A DNA stretch of 51,135 bases from Alphaproteobacteria bacterium (GCA_021776235.1 JAJFGG010000129.1:1-51135), one strand, 5' to 3'. Shown: positions 40,028 to 49,419, counted from the stretch's first letter. The notes: generated by a model not told the origin, from the sequence alone. Program-made: numbers and translations.

Positions 40028-42106
40028 ATGCCGCCCCTGTCACTGTACAGACCTCTGCTAACGGTTTTGTCTGTTATGATCCTGGCACTGCTGGCCAATA
40101 CGGCCAGCGCCCGTGTGGCCGAGCTTCAGATCAAATCACGGACACCATTTGCTGGCGGCAAGGTGTTCGGCACGGCGGGCGCCTATGAAGTCATCACCGG
40201 AAAACTGTCCTACGCCGTCGATCCGCGAAAGGCGGCGAACCAGCAGATTGTCGATCTGCCTTTGGCCGCGCGAAACCGCGACGGCGCGGTATCCTTTCTG
40301 GGCGATTTCGTCCTGTTGAAACCGGTTCTGGCCAGCCGTGGCAACCGCCGGCTGTTGCTGGAGGTCACCAACCGCGGCAACCTGATCCTGTTGCCTTACT
40401 TCAACCTCGCACCCTTTAACAACAACCCGGGCACGGCGGCGGATGCCGGCGACGGGTTTCTCCTCAATCAGGGTTACAGCCTGCTGTGGACCGCCTGGAA
40501 CTGGGACGTGAGGGCGGGTGGCGGCCGGCTGCAGATCGAGCTGCCAATCGCCCTGCAGGATGGCCAGCCCATAAAGGGGCGGGTCGTGGCCGAAATGGTC
40601 ACGGGACATCCCACCAACAGCCTGCCACTGGCCTGGGGCCAGTCACGCGGTTATCCGGCCTCTCTCGCCGATCTGGCCACCGCCCGTCTGACCGTGCGGG
40701 CAAGGCAGGACGGTGAACGGCGGCTCATTCCCCGCGGCGATTGGCAACTGGTTGACCTCGACCATGGCAACCAGGGAGCAGAACGCCGTGTTGTCCTTGC
40801 CAAAGGCTTCAAGCCGGGACAGCTCTACGAGTTCAGCTATATAGCGACCGGGGCAAGGGTCGTTGGCCTGGGCCTGGCCGCCCTGCGCGATGCCGCGTCC
40901 TACTTTCGCTACGATACGTCGTCCGCGAACCCGTCGTCGGGCAGTATCGACCGGGTCCTGGCCTTCGGGCATTCCCAATCGGCGCGGGTGCTGCAGCACA
41001 TGATGTGGCAGGGCTTTCACATGGACGAGGCGGGCCGCGGCGTATTCGACGCCATCTTCATGAACGCGCCGGGCGGCGGCAAGGGCTCTTTCAATCACCG
41101 CTTTGCCCAGACCACCCGTCATCCCAGTCAGCATGAGGATCACCAGTACCCGGCTGATTTTTTTCCCTTTGCCACGGTGCCGCAAAGGGATCCGGCAACC
41201 GGCCGGAGCGGCGATCTGCTGGCCCGGGTGCGCGCCGGCGGCAGTTTTCCGAAACTTTTTTATACCCAGACCTCGACCGACTACTGGGCCCGCTCGGCAT
41301 CCCTGCTGCATACGGATGTCATGGGCGAGAGGGATCTGCCGCTTGACCCGCAGGCCCGGCTTTACGTCTTCACCGGGGCCCAGCACTTCATCTGGGTGCC
41401 CTCCCGGCGCGGCCGCTTTACATTGTGCCACAACCCATCCGACTACCGATTTGCGCTGCGGGCCTTGTTGCCGCGGCTCGATGCCTGGACCAGCAGCGGC
41501 CAACCGCCGCCGCCCAGCATGCGGCCGACCATCGCCGGCGGCAGTTTGGGAAATCTCGCGGCCTACCGCGGCCGCTTTCCTGAGCTACCGGGTGCGAACG
41601 GCCGGCTGCGGATACCGCGGCAGCACCTGCAGCCACCGCGCCTTGATCTGGGCACCCGCTTTGCCCGGACCGGCATTATCGATATCCAACCGCCGAAGTT
41701 CGGCCCGCCCTACAACACCCTGCTGCCCCTGCCCGATCGCGACGGCATTGACCAGGGCGGCATTCGCCTACCGCAAATCACCGCGCCGCTGGGCACATAT
41801 CTGGGTTGGAACCACCGCCGGGACGGTGCCCTGCAGGCCATCGGGCGCTGGTCGGGCAGCTATATCCCGTTCGCCGGAAACCCTGAAGCTGTTCAGCACG
41901 GCGACAGCCGGCAAAGCCTGGATCGGCGCTATGGCGATTTGCCCGGCTACCTGGACGCCGTGGACCGGGCGGCGCGGGATTTGGCGGCCGATGGTTTTCT
42001 ATTGCCTCAGGACATTCCGTCGATCCGCGCTATTGCCAAGGGCCGCTATCTGGCCCAGGCGCGCCGGGACATGGACGACCCCGGCTGCGGCTATCTGCGT
42101 CCGTGA
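40028..42106 (+). CDS. Exported alpha/beta hydrolase (Abhydrolase_10-type)
   Basis: A 692-residue protein with a signal peptide (RPLLTVLSVMILALLANTAS). The length and pattern fit the uncharacterised alpha/beta hydrolase domain family with a long N-terminal beta-rich region. RVAELQIKSRTPFAGGKVFG opens the mature protein. The nucleophile motif is FGHSQSARVL near residue 320, and a His near the end of the hydrolase part (GAQHFIWVP) may complete the active site. It follows soxA by four bases, where soxB is commonly found, and is clearly not SoxB. Its role with sulfur proteins is unknown; an ester or thioester substrate is a guess. Confidence 0.8.
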   Translation: MPPLSLYRPLLTVLSVMILALLANTASARVAELQIKSRTPFAGGKVFGTAGAYEVITGKLSYAVDPRKAANQQIVDLPLAARNRDGAVSFLGDFVLLKPVLASRGNRRLLLEVTNRGNLILLPYFNLAPFNNNPGTAADAGDGFLLNQGYSLLWTAWNWDVRAGGGRLQIELPIALQDGQPIKGRVVAEMVTGHPTNSLPLAWGQSRGYPASLADLATARLTVRARQDGERRLIPRGDWQLVDLDHGNQGAERRVVLAKGFKPGQLYEFSYIATGARVVGLGLAALRDAASYFRYDTSSANPSSGSIDRVLAFGHSQSARVLQHMMWQGFHMDEAGRGVFDAIFMNAPGGGKGSFNHRFAQTTRHPSQHEDHQYPADFFPFATVPQRDPATGRSGDLLARVRAGGSFPKLFYTQTSTDYWARSASLLHTDVMGERDLPLDPQARLYVFTGAQHFIWVPSRRGRFTLCHNPSDYRFALRALLPRLDAWTSSGQPPPPSMRPTIAGGSLGNLAAYRGRFPELPGANGRLRIPRQHLQPPRLDLGTRFARTGIIDIQPPKFGPPYNTLLPLPDRDGIDQGGIRLPQITAPLGTYLGWNHRRDGALQAIGRWSGSYIPFAGNPEAVQHGDSRQSLDRRYGDLPGYLDAVDRAARDLAADGFLLPQDIPSIRAIAKGRYLAQARRDMDDPGCGYLRP

Positions 42107-42130
42107 TAGCAACGCGATGACCGCTGGATT

Positions 42131-42943
42131 TCAGCCGGCCGGGCCGCCGGGCCGCCGGCTCAACATGCCCCGGGTCGGGTCATAGGCCCAGACCGCACCG
42201 CCAAAAAAGACGACCAGCGCCAGCAGGGTCAGACCGGCCATCTGCCAATTGAACTGTTGATAGAGCGCGAAACGCAGCATCTCCACGGCATGGGTGAACG
42301 GGTTGACGGCGCAGATCCAGTACAAAAGCTCACTCGATTCCTCCATGCGCCACAACGGATAGAGCGCAGAGGAGAGGAAAAACATCGGGAAAATCACGAA
42401 ATTCATGATCCCGGCGAAGTTCTCCAACTGTTTGATCCAGGATGACAACAGCATGCCCAGGGCGCCCAGCATCAGACCGCTGCAAATCAACAACGGCAAT
42501 ATGTAGGCCAGTCCCATAAGGGGCAGTTCGACGCCAAACAACAGACAGATCATCAGAAAGGCGTAAACCTGCAGGATCGATACGGCCACACCGGCCAACA
42601 GTTTGCAGACCAGCAGATACCACCTGGGCAGGGGGCTGATCAGCAGGGTCCGCATGCTGCCCATCTCCCGGTCGTAGACCATGGAAAGGGAACTCTGCAT
42701 GCCGTTGAACAACTGGATCATGCCGATCAGGCCGGGAACGATATAGATCTCATAGACAATATAGGTCTCGTAGGGCGGGATGATCGAAACGCCCAGGACA
42801 CTGCGAAAGCCGGCGCCGAAGATCAGCAGCCAGACCAGGGGCCGCACCAGGGCAGCGATGAAACGTTCCCTTTGATGGAGAAACCGCAGGGCCTCGCGGG
42901 CCACGATACCAGCCAGACATCTGTAGTAATGCAACGGGCTCAT
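42131..42943 (-). CDS. ABC-2-type permease, PQQ-alcohol-dehydrogenase-associated (PedC-like)
   Basis: A 270-residue ABC-2 exporter-type permease with six hydrophobic segments. The start is marked by SPLHYYRCLAGIVAREALRF and RFIAALVRPLVWLLIFGAGF. The middle has the family loop MVYDREMGSMRTLLISPLPR, and the end ICAVNPFTHAVEMLRFALYQ is typical. This resembles the permease found with PQQ-dependent alcohol catabolism genes such as pedC. The start at 42943 overlaps the ATPase stop as ATGA. It converges with the hydrolase gene, leaving 24 bases. Probable role: export or tolerance linked to alcohol oxidation, not shown. Confidence 0.85.
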   Translation of the reverse strand: MSPLHYYRCLAGIVAREALRFLHQRERFIAALVRPLVWLLIFGAGFRSVLGVSIIPPYETYIVYEIYIVPGLIGMIQLFNGMQSSLSMVYDREMGSMRTLLISPLPRWYLLVCKLLAGVAVSILQVYAFLMICLLFGVELPLMGLAYILPLLICSGLMLGALGMLLSSWIKQLENFAGIMNFVIFPMFFLSSALYPLWRMEESSELLYWICAVNPFTHAVEMLRFALYQQFNWQMAGLTLLALVVFFGGAVWAYDPTRGMLSRRPGGPAG

Positions 42944-43722
42944 GAGCCATTGCCGTTGGTCAGCCGTGAGAATGCGTCCAGAAGATCGCCGCCGCCGGCC
43001 GCAGCGATGACGCTTTCGCTGCTGCCCGCGGCGCGTATCGTGCCCTGATGCAGGACCACCACGCTGTCGTCCTCGGCAACCTCGTCGATCAAATGGGTGG
43101 CCCATAGCACCGCGATGCCGTCTTCGCGGGCCAGGGCGTGCACATGGGCCACAATGGCCTGGCGGGTCGGCACGTCCAGGCCGACGGTCGGTTCATCAAG
43201 CAGCAGCATCCTTGGCCGATGCAGCAGGGCCCGCGCGATCTCCACCCGGCGGCGATGCCCGCCGTTCAACCGGCGTACCTTCTCACCACTGCGTTCGGCC
43301 ATGTCGAGGCGGGCCAGTTCGTCGCCGGCCCGTTGCCGGGCGACAGAGGGCGCCATCCCGTGCAGGGCGGCGTGATAAAGCAAATTCTGCATCACGCTCA
43401 GGTCCAGATCCAGGGTCGGTTGCTGAAACACCACACCCATGGCGGCCAGGGCCTGTCCCGGTTCGTGCCGCAATTCATGGCCCAGAACGGCGACGCTGCC
43501 CTGGCGCGTGTCGTAAAGCCGGGTGATCAGGGAAAACAGCGTCGTCTTGCCGGCGCCATTGGGTCCCAACAGCACCAGAATCTCGCCCGCCGCGACGCGC
43601 AGGCTGACATCCTTGAGCGCAAAGCCCCCCGGATATTCATATGACAGCGCCGATACCTCAAGCACCGCACCGTCGTCGCCCCCACGGTCGAAGTCCCTGC
43701 CGTTTGTTGCCGGTTCACTCAC
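42940..43722 (-). CDS. ABC ATP-binding protein, PQQ-alcohol-dehydrogenase-associated
   Basis: A 260-residue ATPase partner of the ABC-2 permease. Walker A is LLGPNGAGKTT, Q-loop VVFQQPTLDLDLSV, signature segment RRLNGGHRRRVEIARAL, Walker B LLLDEPTVGLD and H-loop VLWATHLIDE. The unusual signature LNGGHRRR (instead of LSGGQ) is a trait of the ATPase subfamily that accompanies PQQ-dependent alcohol dehydrogenase systems. A GTG at 43722 (VSEPAT) is taken as start; an alternative start at 43752 adds ten residues. The divergent beta-propeller gene begins 176 bases away. Confidence 0.88.
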   Translation of the reverse strand: MSEPATNGRDFDRGGDDGAVLEVSALSYEYPGGFALKDVSLRVAAGEILVLLGPNGAGKTTLFSLITRLYDTRQGSVAVLGHELRHEPGQALAAMGVVFQQPTLDLDLSVMQNLLYHAALHGMAPSVARQRAGDELARLDMAERSGEKVRRLNGGHRRRVEIARALLHRPRMLLLDEPTVGLDVPTRQAIVAHVHALAREDGIAVLWATHLIDEVAEDDSVVVLHQGTIRAAGSSESVIAAAGGGDLLDAFSRLTNGNGS

Positions 43723-43898
43723 CCTGCGCCTCTCCCTATCCCGACGCCCCAATCCTAACTCAGAGTGTCGCCGCCGCTCTTTGTGGTCAAGGCATGAGTT
43801 GCCGCAACTGGACGGGTTGGCGCAGCTTGTTTAACGTCCCCTGGCGGCCCGGCTTGGACGGATTGCCGCAAGGCGGGTGTGAAACCAGGGGAGACGTA

Positions 43899-44882
43899 AT
43901 GAAGTTGGCTTTTCGTCATGCCGTATTCGCGGTTGTTCTGACGCTGGTATTCGGTACCGAAGCGAGCGCCAAAGGCAGCGGTTATCTGTTTGTCAGCAGC
44001 GAGCGCGACAACGCCGTCGCGGTTCTTGACCCCAGGAGTTTCAAGGTCATAAAGAACATTCCCACTGGCGACCGTCCCCGTCATCTGCGCTTCAACGCCG
44101 ATCGCAGCCTGATCTATGCAGCCTGCGGCGACGGCGGGTCGATTGATGTCATAGATGTCGGCAAACTTGAAATGGTGCGACGCTACGAAGATATCGACGA
44201 CCCTGAAATGTTTGATTTCGGTCCGGCCGGGCGGTTCCTGTACATCTCGCTCGAAGATGACAGCGCCCTGGGTATTCTGGATCTGACCAGCGGCGAAATG
44301 GTCGCCGAGATCGCGGTTGGCGGCGAGCCCGAAGGCGTTTTGGTCACGCCGGATGGCAAGACCGCCTATGTAACCTCGGAAGTGGCCAACCTGATCCATG
44401 AAATTGATATTGGCGAACGCAAGATTGCGGCCAATATCGTCGTTGGCAACCGGCCCCGCCGTATGGTCCTGACGCCGGATGGATCACAGCTCTGGGTCTC
44501 GAACGAACTCAATGGCACGGTCAGCGTGGTCGATCCGGGCACGCGCAAGATCATCGCGACCATAGAATTTGCCCCCAGGGGCTTTCGCCCGGAGCAGATC
44601 ACCCCCGTCGGCATCACCATGACCGACGACGGCAAGACCGCATTTGTCGGGCTGGGCCGCGCCAACCATGTCGCCGTGGTCGATGTCGGCACGCGCAAGG
44701 TCGAGAAGTATATTCTGGTCGGCAAACGGGCCTGGAACGGCACGCTGAACCGGGACAATAGCCGTCTTTTCGTGGTCAATGGTTTGAGCGACGACATTTC
44801 GATCATCGATGTGCAGGCCTTGAAAGTTATCCGTTCGGTGCCTGTGGGCCGTGTGCCGCACACGGTTCTGATCGACGACTAG
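43899..44882 (+). CDS. Periplasmic beta-propeller protein of PQQ-dependent alcohol catabolism
   Basis: A 327-residue exported protein (signal peptide RHAVFAVVLTLVFGTEASA). It consists of about seven YVTN-type beta-propeller repeats: GYLFVSSERDNAVAVLDPRS, RFLYISLEDDSALGILDLTS, then TAYVTSEVANLIHEIDIGER and later copies. Proteins like this are specifically associated with PQQ-dependent alcohol or phenylethanol catabolism operons, and their role is not settled. ATG at 43899 has AGGGGAG just upstream; a longer frame to 43641 lacks coding character. It is followed after 11 bases by the binding protein. Confidence 0.88.
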   Translation: MKLAFRHAVFAVVLTLVFGTEASAKGSGYLFVSSERDNAVAVLDPRSFKVIKNIPTGDRPRHLRFNADRSLIYAACGDGGSIDVIDVGKLEMVRRYEDIDDPEMFDFGPAGRFLYISLEDDSALGILDLTSGEMVAEIAVGGEPEGVLVTPDGKTAYVTSEVANLIHEIDIGERKIAANIVVGNRPRRMVLTPDGSQLWVSNELNGTVSVVDPGTRKIIATIEFAPRGFRPEQITPVGITMTDDGKTAFVGLGRANHVAVVDVGTRKVEKYILVGKRAWNGTLNRDNSRLFVVNGLSDDISIIDVQALKVIRSVPVGRVPHTVLIDD

Positions 44883-44893
44883 GGAATGTGATC

Positions 44894-46093
44894 ATGGCGA
44901 GCGGACAGCGGGTGGCCAGGGCGGTGTCAATGCTGCTGGTTATGAGTCTATTTGGCGTTGCCGCCAATCCAGTGGCGGCGGCCGATCTGGTCATCGGTTA
45001 TGTGGAAATGAAGGACGATGCCCGTTACACCAAGCGGCGGACCTTCGCGCGATATCTGACGCAAGCCCTGGGGCGCCCGTTCTTCGGCGCCAAGACCGCA
45101 CTGAAGGAGGTCGGCTTTCATGGCGTAAAAATTGGCGCAGGGTTCAAATTGCAGCGGATCACCGCCCGTGACGAGGACGATTTGCTGGCCAGGGTCGTGG
45201 CCGGCAATGACGCGGGCATCGGCTTTTTCATCGCCGACCTGCCCAGCCGTCTGTTGGGCCGCCTGGCCGCCGCCAACAAGGACCGCGACCTGCTTCTCTT
45301 CAATATCTCGGCCCGGGATGATGGCCTGCGCCAGCAGAACTGCGCTGGCAACCTGCTGCACGTCATACCCAACGACGCCATGGCCATGGACGCCATGGCG
45401 CAATTCCTCGCCATGCGGCGGTGGCGGAAAATCCTGGCCCTGGTGGGTCCCTTCCCCCGCGACCAGGCCCTGAACGGGGCGTTCGAACGGGCCGCCAAAC
45501 GCTTCGGCCTGAAGATCGTCGCCTCCAGGCCGTTTGTTCTGAGCAACGATCCGCGGCAGCGGCGCCAGAACAATCTGGCCCTGCTGACAGGCAAGGAGGA
45601 TTATGACGTTGTCTTCGTGGCCGATGGCGACGGTGAATTTGCCCGCGAGGTGCCCTACGCCACCGCCAGGCCCCGCCCTGTGGTCGGGGCCGAGGGCCTG
45701 GCGGCCACCGCCTGGCATTGGGCCTGGGACCGCCACGGCGCGCCGCAGCTGGAAAAGCGCTTTGAGCGCACGGCGAAACGGCCCATGCGCGATGGCGACT
45801 GGGCCGCCTGGCTGTCGGTGAAGGCTATTGCCGAAGCGGTACAGCGCCGGAAAAGCACGGACTTCGCCGTGCTGCGTTCGCATCTGTTGAGCCCGGAACT
45901 GGTGCTCGACGGTTTTAAGGGCAATCGCCTCAATTTCCGGCCCTGGGACCGCCAGTTGCGCCAGCCCATACTTGTGGGCACCCACAACCGGGTCATCGCG
46001 CGGGCGCCCATCGAAGGCTTCCTGCATAAGGACAACAATCTCGACACCCTTGGCTTCGATAGACGGGAAAGCCACTGTCACCTGGCGCGGTGA
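44894..46093 (+). CDS. ABC-type substrate-binding protein, PQQ-alcohol-dehydrogenase-associated
   Basis: A 399-residue exported protein (signal peptide ARAVSMLLVMSLFGVAANPV) of the branched-chain amino-acid-type (type-1) binding fold, specific to PQQ-dependent alcohol catabolism gene sets. Characteristic segments are LVIGYVEMKDDARYTKRRTF, GAKTALKEVGFHGVKIGAGF, and FNISARDDGLRQQNCAGNLL, with RWRKILALVGPFPRDQAL farther on. It might sense or deliver an alcohol-derived ligand; its permease partner is an exporter type, so classical uptake is doubtful. The ATG at 44894 has AGGGA eight bases upstream; a GTG at 44888 is too close to it. Confidence 0.86.
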   Translation: MASGQRVARAVSMLLVMSLFGVAANPVAAADLVIGYVEMKDDARYTKRRTFARYLTQALGRPFFGAKTALKEVGFHGVKIGAGFKLQRITARDEDDLLARVVAGNDAGIGFFIADLPSRLLGRLAAANKDRDLLLFNISARDDGLRQQNCAGNLLHVIPNDAMAMDAMAQFLAMRRWRKILALVGPFPRDQALNGAFERAAKRFGLKIVASRPFVLSNDPRQRRQNNLALLTGKEDYDVVFVADGDGEFAREVPYATARPRPVVGAEGLAATAWHWAWDRHGAPQLEKRFERTAKRPMRDGDWAAWLSVKAIAEAVQRRKSTDFAVLRSHLLSPELVLDGFKGNRLNFRPWDRQLRQPILVGTHNRVIARAPIEGFLHKDNNLDTLGFDRRESHCHLAR

Positions 46094-46109
46094 CGTCCCT
46101 TTAACTGCG

Positions 46110-46460
46110 TCAGGACGTCCGCCCCGGCGACTGTGTCTTGCCCCGCCAGATATCCAGGCATCTTCTTAGGGCGATGGCGGGCGGATGAATTTCAAAGCCG
46201 AGCGCACCGGTGATATAGATCTCAACGGCCTGCGGCACGCCGCCTGTGTAGGTAGAACCAAATTCAACGAGAATGCTGTTGCGCACCGCTTCCGTCGTCC
46301 TCTGGGCCGCCGCCAAATCCATGAACGGACCAACAATGATCGTCGTGTCGCCGCAACTCAGTGTACCGACAGCGGCCATACCCCTCGCCGACGCCGTACC
46401 GGTCATCCAAATAATGCCGACGGCAAGGACCGCCGCCGTGATAATTCGACTATTGATCAT
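46110..46460 (-). CDS. Small exported protein of unknown function
   Basis: A 116-residue protein with a signal peptide (INSRIITAAVLAVGIIWMTG) and no recognised domain. The mature part has two Cys (LSCGDTT and LRRCLDIW) that may form a disulfide, and hydrophobic strands between. AAAGGAT lies upstream; the ATG at 46460 is better spaced than that at 46466. It converges with the PQQ-associated binding-protein gene, 16 bases apart. No function is proposed. Confidence 0.6.
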   Translation of the reverse strand: MINSRIITAAVLAVGIIWMTGTASARGMAAVGTLSCGDTTIIVGPFMDLAAAQRTTEAVRNSILVEFGSTYTGGVPQAVEIYITGALGFEIHPPAIALRRCLDIWRGKTQSPGRTS

Positions 46461-46645
46461 GGCCATATCCTTTCAGAGTTGATGGCTGTCGCCGCAAGGG
46501 AATGTGCCGCACCAGCAAAATGCCCGATAACGGATGCCGCAAGCAAGGGTTCGCGGTTCAGCCATACATGGCGAGCTTGATGTACGGATAGCAGCGCAAC
46601 TGAACCAGGGGGAACCACGCGGGTGGGAACTAAATTGTTGAAAAA

Positions 46646-46722
46646 TGGTGGGCGCACGTGGATTCGAACCACGGACCTCTGCGATGTGAACACAGCGCTC
46701 TAACCAACTGAGCTATGCGCCC
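46646..46722 (-). tRNA. tRNA-Val (anticodon CAC)
   Basis: All arms can be drawn: 7-bp acceptor stem (GGGCGCA with TGCGCCC), D-arm GCTC/GAGC, anticodon stem CTGTG/CGCAG with loop TTCACAT, and T-arm CGTGG/CCACG with TTCGAAT. CCA is encoded at the 3' end. The anticodon CAC reads valine codon GUG. Length 77 bases. Confidence 0.97.
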
Positions 46723-46779
46723 CGGCCGGCGTATCTGGGCTACCGGGCGGCTTGGATTTAGTCCGCTGCGCCGCCGCTG

Positions 46780-47457
46780 TCAAGCGAGGCCCGAAAGGGC
46801 GGGCAGCAATTGGTCAAAATGGTCGATCAGGGCGTCCGCGCCCAGTTCCTGCACCGGCGTGGTGGTATAGCCGAAGGTGACCAGCACCACCGGCAGACCG
46901 GCGTTGCGGGCGGCGTTCAGGTCGTTGGCGCTGTCGCCGATCATCACGGCCCGCCCGGCCGGGACGCCAATGGCCTCCAGGGTGCCCAGGATGTGGCCGG
47001 CATGGGGTTTGCGCACCGCCAGGCTGTCGCCGCCCAGCACCGCATCGAACAAATGCGCTATTTCCAGCTGCTCGAACAGGCGGTTGGACAGGGCATGGGG
47101 CTTGTTGGTGCAGACCGCCAGTTTCAGGCCCGCCGCGCGCAGGCCATCCAGCGCCCCCAGGGCGCCGGGGAAAACATAGCTGCCGTCCGCCACGTGGTCC
47201 CAATAATGCGCCAGCAGGACATCGAACCATTGTTCGACCTCGGCCTCGGTCGGGCTTTGGCCGGTGGCCTCCAGCCCGAGGCGCAGCATGACCCGGGCGC
47301 CGTCGCCGATCATGTGGCGGACCTGGTCAAGCTGCACGCCGTCGCGGCCGGCCCGGGCCAGGGTGTGGTTGAGGGCGGCGCAGAGATCCGGCGCGGTCTC
47401 TATCAGGGTGCCGTCCAGGTCAAACAAAACGGCGTCGAAACGCTTGCGGTAGGGCAT
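46780..47457 (-). CDS. gph: Phosphoglycolate phosphatase
   Basis: A 225-residue HAD-family phosphatase. The catalytic motif FDLDGTLIETAPDL (two Asp) starts the domain, LAVCTNKP is motif II, the Lys in GGDSLAVRKPHAGH is motif III, and VMIGDSANDLNAARNAG gives motif IV. The sequence matches Gph, which removes phosphate from 2-phosphoglycolate formed by DNA repair or oxygenase reactions. The end lies about 57 bases from the tRNA gene on the same strand. It starts seven bases after the stop of the upstream transporter gene, so the two may be cotranscribed. Confidence 0.92.
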   Translation of the reverse strand: MPYRKRFDAVLFDLDGTLIETAPDLCAALNHTLARAGRDGVQLDQVRHMIGDGARVMLRLGLEATGQSPTEAEVEQWFDVLLAHYWDHVADGSYVFPGALGALDGLRAAGLKLAVCTNKPHALSNRLFEQLEIAHLFDAVLGGDSLAVRKPHAGHILGTLEAIGVPAGRAVMIGDSANDLNAARNAGLPVVLVTFGYTTTPVQELGADALIDHFDQLLPALSGLA

Positions 47458-47464
47458 ATTCAGT

Positions 47465-49240
47465 CTACATCCAAATCCACATAATCAAGGGCACGGCAAC
47501 GGCGACGATCATCGCTTCCAGCGGCAGGCCAACCCGCCAGTAATCGGAGAAGCGATAGCCACCCGGACCCAATACCAGGGTATTGCACTGATGGCCAATG
47601 GGCGTGAGGAAGGCGCAGGACGCCCCGACCGCCACGGCCATCAGGAAGGCATCGGGACTGCTGCCCAGGCCCTGGGCGATGCCCACCGAAATGGGCGCCA
47701 TGACCACCGCCGTCGCGGCATTGTTCATGACATCGGACAGGGTCATGGTGAGGATCAGGACAAAGGCCAGAATGGCCCAGACCGGCAAGCCGGCCGCCAA
47801 ACCGACCAGGCCGTTGGCCAGCAAGACCGCCGTGCCGGTGCTTTCCAGGGCGCCGCCCACGGGTATCATGGCGCCCAACAGGACGATCACCGGCCAATCG
47901 ATGGCGTCGTACATCTCGCGCAGGGTCAAAAACTCAAACAACACCATGGCCACGGCGGCGGCGGTCAGGGCAACGGCGGCCGGCAGCAGGCCAAGACCGC
48001 TGACCGCCAGGGCAACCGCAAAGATAGCCAGGCCGGCCAAAACCCGGGGGTTCTGGCCCAGACGCAGGTCACGGCGCATCAATGGCAGACAGCCCAGGCG
48101 CGAGAGCGTGTCGGGCATGGCGCCGCTGGCGCCCTGCAGCAACAGGACATCGCCGGCCCGCATCACGACCCGGTCCAGGCGGGCGCGGACCCGCTGGCCC
48201 TGGCGGGCGATGGCCAGAAGATTGAGGCCGTGGCGGTTGCGCAGGTTGGCGGTGCGGGCGCTGCGCCCGGCCAGGCTCGATTGCGAGGTAATCACCGCCT
48301 CGATCAAGGCCACGTCGTCCGAGGCCAGATGTTCCGGGGACAATTCCTCGTCCCCCACCAGTTCCAGACCGGCGATTTCCATGAAGCTTTTCAAATCCGT
48401 AGGATCGGCGCGCAGGACCAGGATATCGCCCATCTGCAATTTGGTTCGCCGGCTGGGCGCGGGGCGGCGCTCCTCGCCCCGGATCAGGGCCGTCACCAGC
48501 ACGTCCAGCTCTTCCAGCTCGGGCAGATTGGCGATGGACTGGCCCAGCAGGGCCGCCGTTTCGCCCAGGCGCGCCTCGGTCATGTAGTCGCGGATCTGAA
48601 AAATTTCCTCGGCGCTGGGCCGGCCCTGGCGCTGCCCCGGGATCAGACGCCAGCCGAACAACACCAGATAGAGCACACCCAGCACAGCGATGATCCCGCC
48701 CACGGGGGAAAAATCAAACATGGCGAAAGGCTGGGCGAAGGCGTCGGCGCGGTACTGCGCGATGATCACGTTCGGCGGCGTACCGATCATCGTGCTGAGG
48801 CCGCCCAGAATGGCGCCGAAGCTCAACGGCATCAACATGGCGGCGGGGGAACGCTGTTGCTTGGCCGCCGTTTCCAGGGCCACGGGCATCAGGATCGCCA
48901 AGGCACCGACGTTGTTCATGAAGGCCGAGCAAAATCCACAGGTCGCGGTCAAGGCGGCCAGATGCAGTTGCGGCCGCTCGACCAGGGGCGACAACCATCC
49001 CGCGATCACATCCACCACCCCGGCATTGCGCAGGCCGCGGCTGGCGATCAGCACCGCCACCACGGTGATGACGGCGGGGTGGCCAAAACCGGCAAAGATC
49101 CTCTCGGCCGGCACCAGTCCGGCGACCGCCGTGGCCAGCAACGCCAACAGCGCCACCAGATCATAGCGCGGCCTGCCCCAGATAAATAAGGCGACCGTGC
49201 CAAGCAGAATGGCGGTAATGGCGATTTGCGCGTAACTCAT
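47465..49240 (-). CDS. SLC13-type (DASS) transporter with RCK_C domains
   Basis: A 591-residue inner-membrane protein of the divalent anion:Na+ symporter/SLC13 type. Two hydrophobic halves flank a soluble central region of about 190 residues. The first half includes FCSAFMNNVGALAILMP and GGLSTMIGTPPNVIIAQY, and the second LSDVMNNAATAVVMAPIS with FLTPIGHQCNTLVLGPGGYR; these N-N and T-P motifs form the substrate and sodium sites. The central part contains two TrkA-C (RCK_C)-like copies. Substrate may be sulfate, a dicarboxylate or another anion. The ATG at 49240 is followed by the usual hydrophobic helix. Confidence 0.88.
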   Translation of the reverse strand: MSYAQIAITAILLGTVALFIWGRPRYDLVALLALLATAVAGLVPAERIFAGFGHPAVITVVAVLIASRGLRNAGVVDVIAGWLSPLVERPQLHLAALTATCGFCSAFMNNVGALAILMPVALETAAKQQRSPAAMLMPLSFGAILGGLSTMIGTPPNVIIAQYRADAFAQPFAMFDFSPVGGIIAVLGVLYLVLFGWRLIPGQRQGRPSAEEIFQIRDYMTEARLGETAALLGQSIANLPELEELDVLVTALIRGEERRPAPSRRTKLQMGDILVLRADPTDLKSFMEIAGLELVGDEELSPEHLASDDVALIEAVITSQSSLAGRSARTANLRNRHGLNLLAIARQGQRVRARLDRVVMRAGDVLLLQGASGAMPDTLSRLGCLPLMRRDLRLGQNPRVLAGLAIFAVALAVSGLGLLPAAVALTAAAVAMVLFEFLTLREMYDAIDWPVIVLLGAMIPVGGALESTGTAVLLANGLVGLAAGLPVWAILAFVLILTMTLSDVMNNAATAVVMAPISVGIAQGLGSSPDAFLMAVAVGASCAFLTPIGHQCNTLVLGPGGYRFSDYWRVGLPLEAMIVAVAVPLIMWIWM

Positions 49241-49419
49241 CCCACGGGCCTTTTTTGCGTCAACATTGACCAACAAAGTGATGCATAACACCACAGCACG
49301 ACACGGCATTGAAAGATACTGTAAAGGAAATTGTATTGGCCTGCCGGTTACCCTGTGGCAATCTGCCCGCGTTATCAGCCGAATCGAAAAATGATGTACC
49401 AAAACAAAGACTTGCAGAG

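Noticed and set aside
44948-46081. Leftward open frame opposite the PQQ-associated binding protein
   Set aside because: The plus strand has a signal peptide, ribosome-binding site and family motifs; the minus frame is a GC-content shadow.
47591-49189. Rightward open frame opposite the SLC13-type transporter
   Set aside because: Its product is Gln/His/Gly-rich low-complexity, as expected from reading a hydrophobic GC-rich gene backwards.
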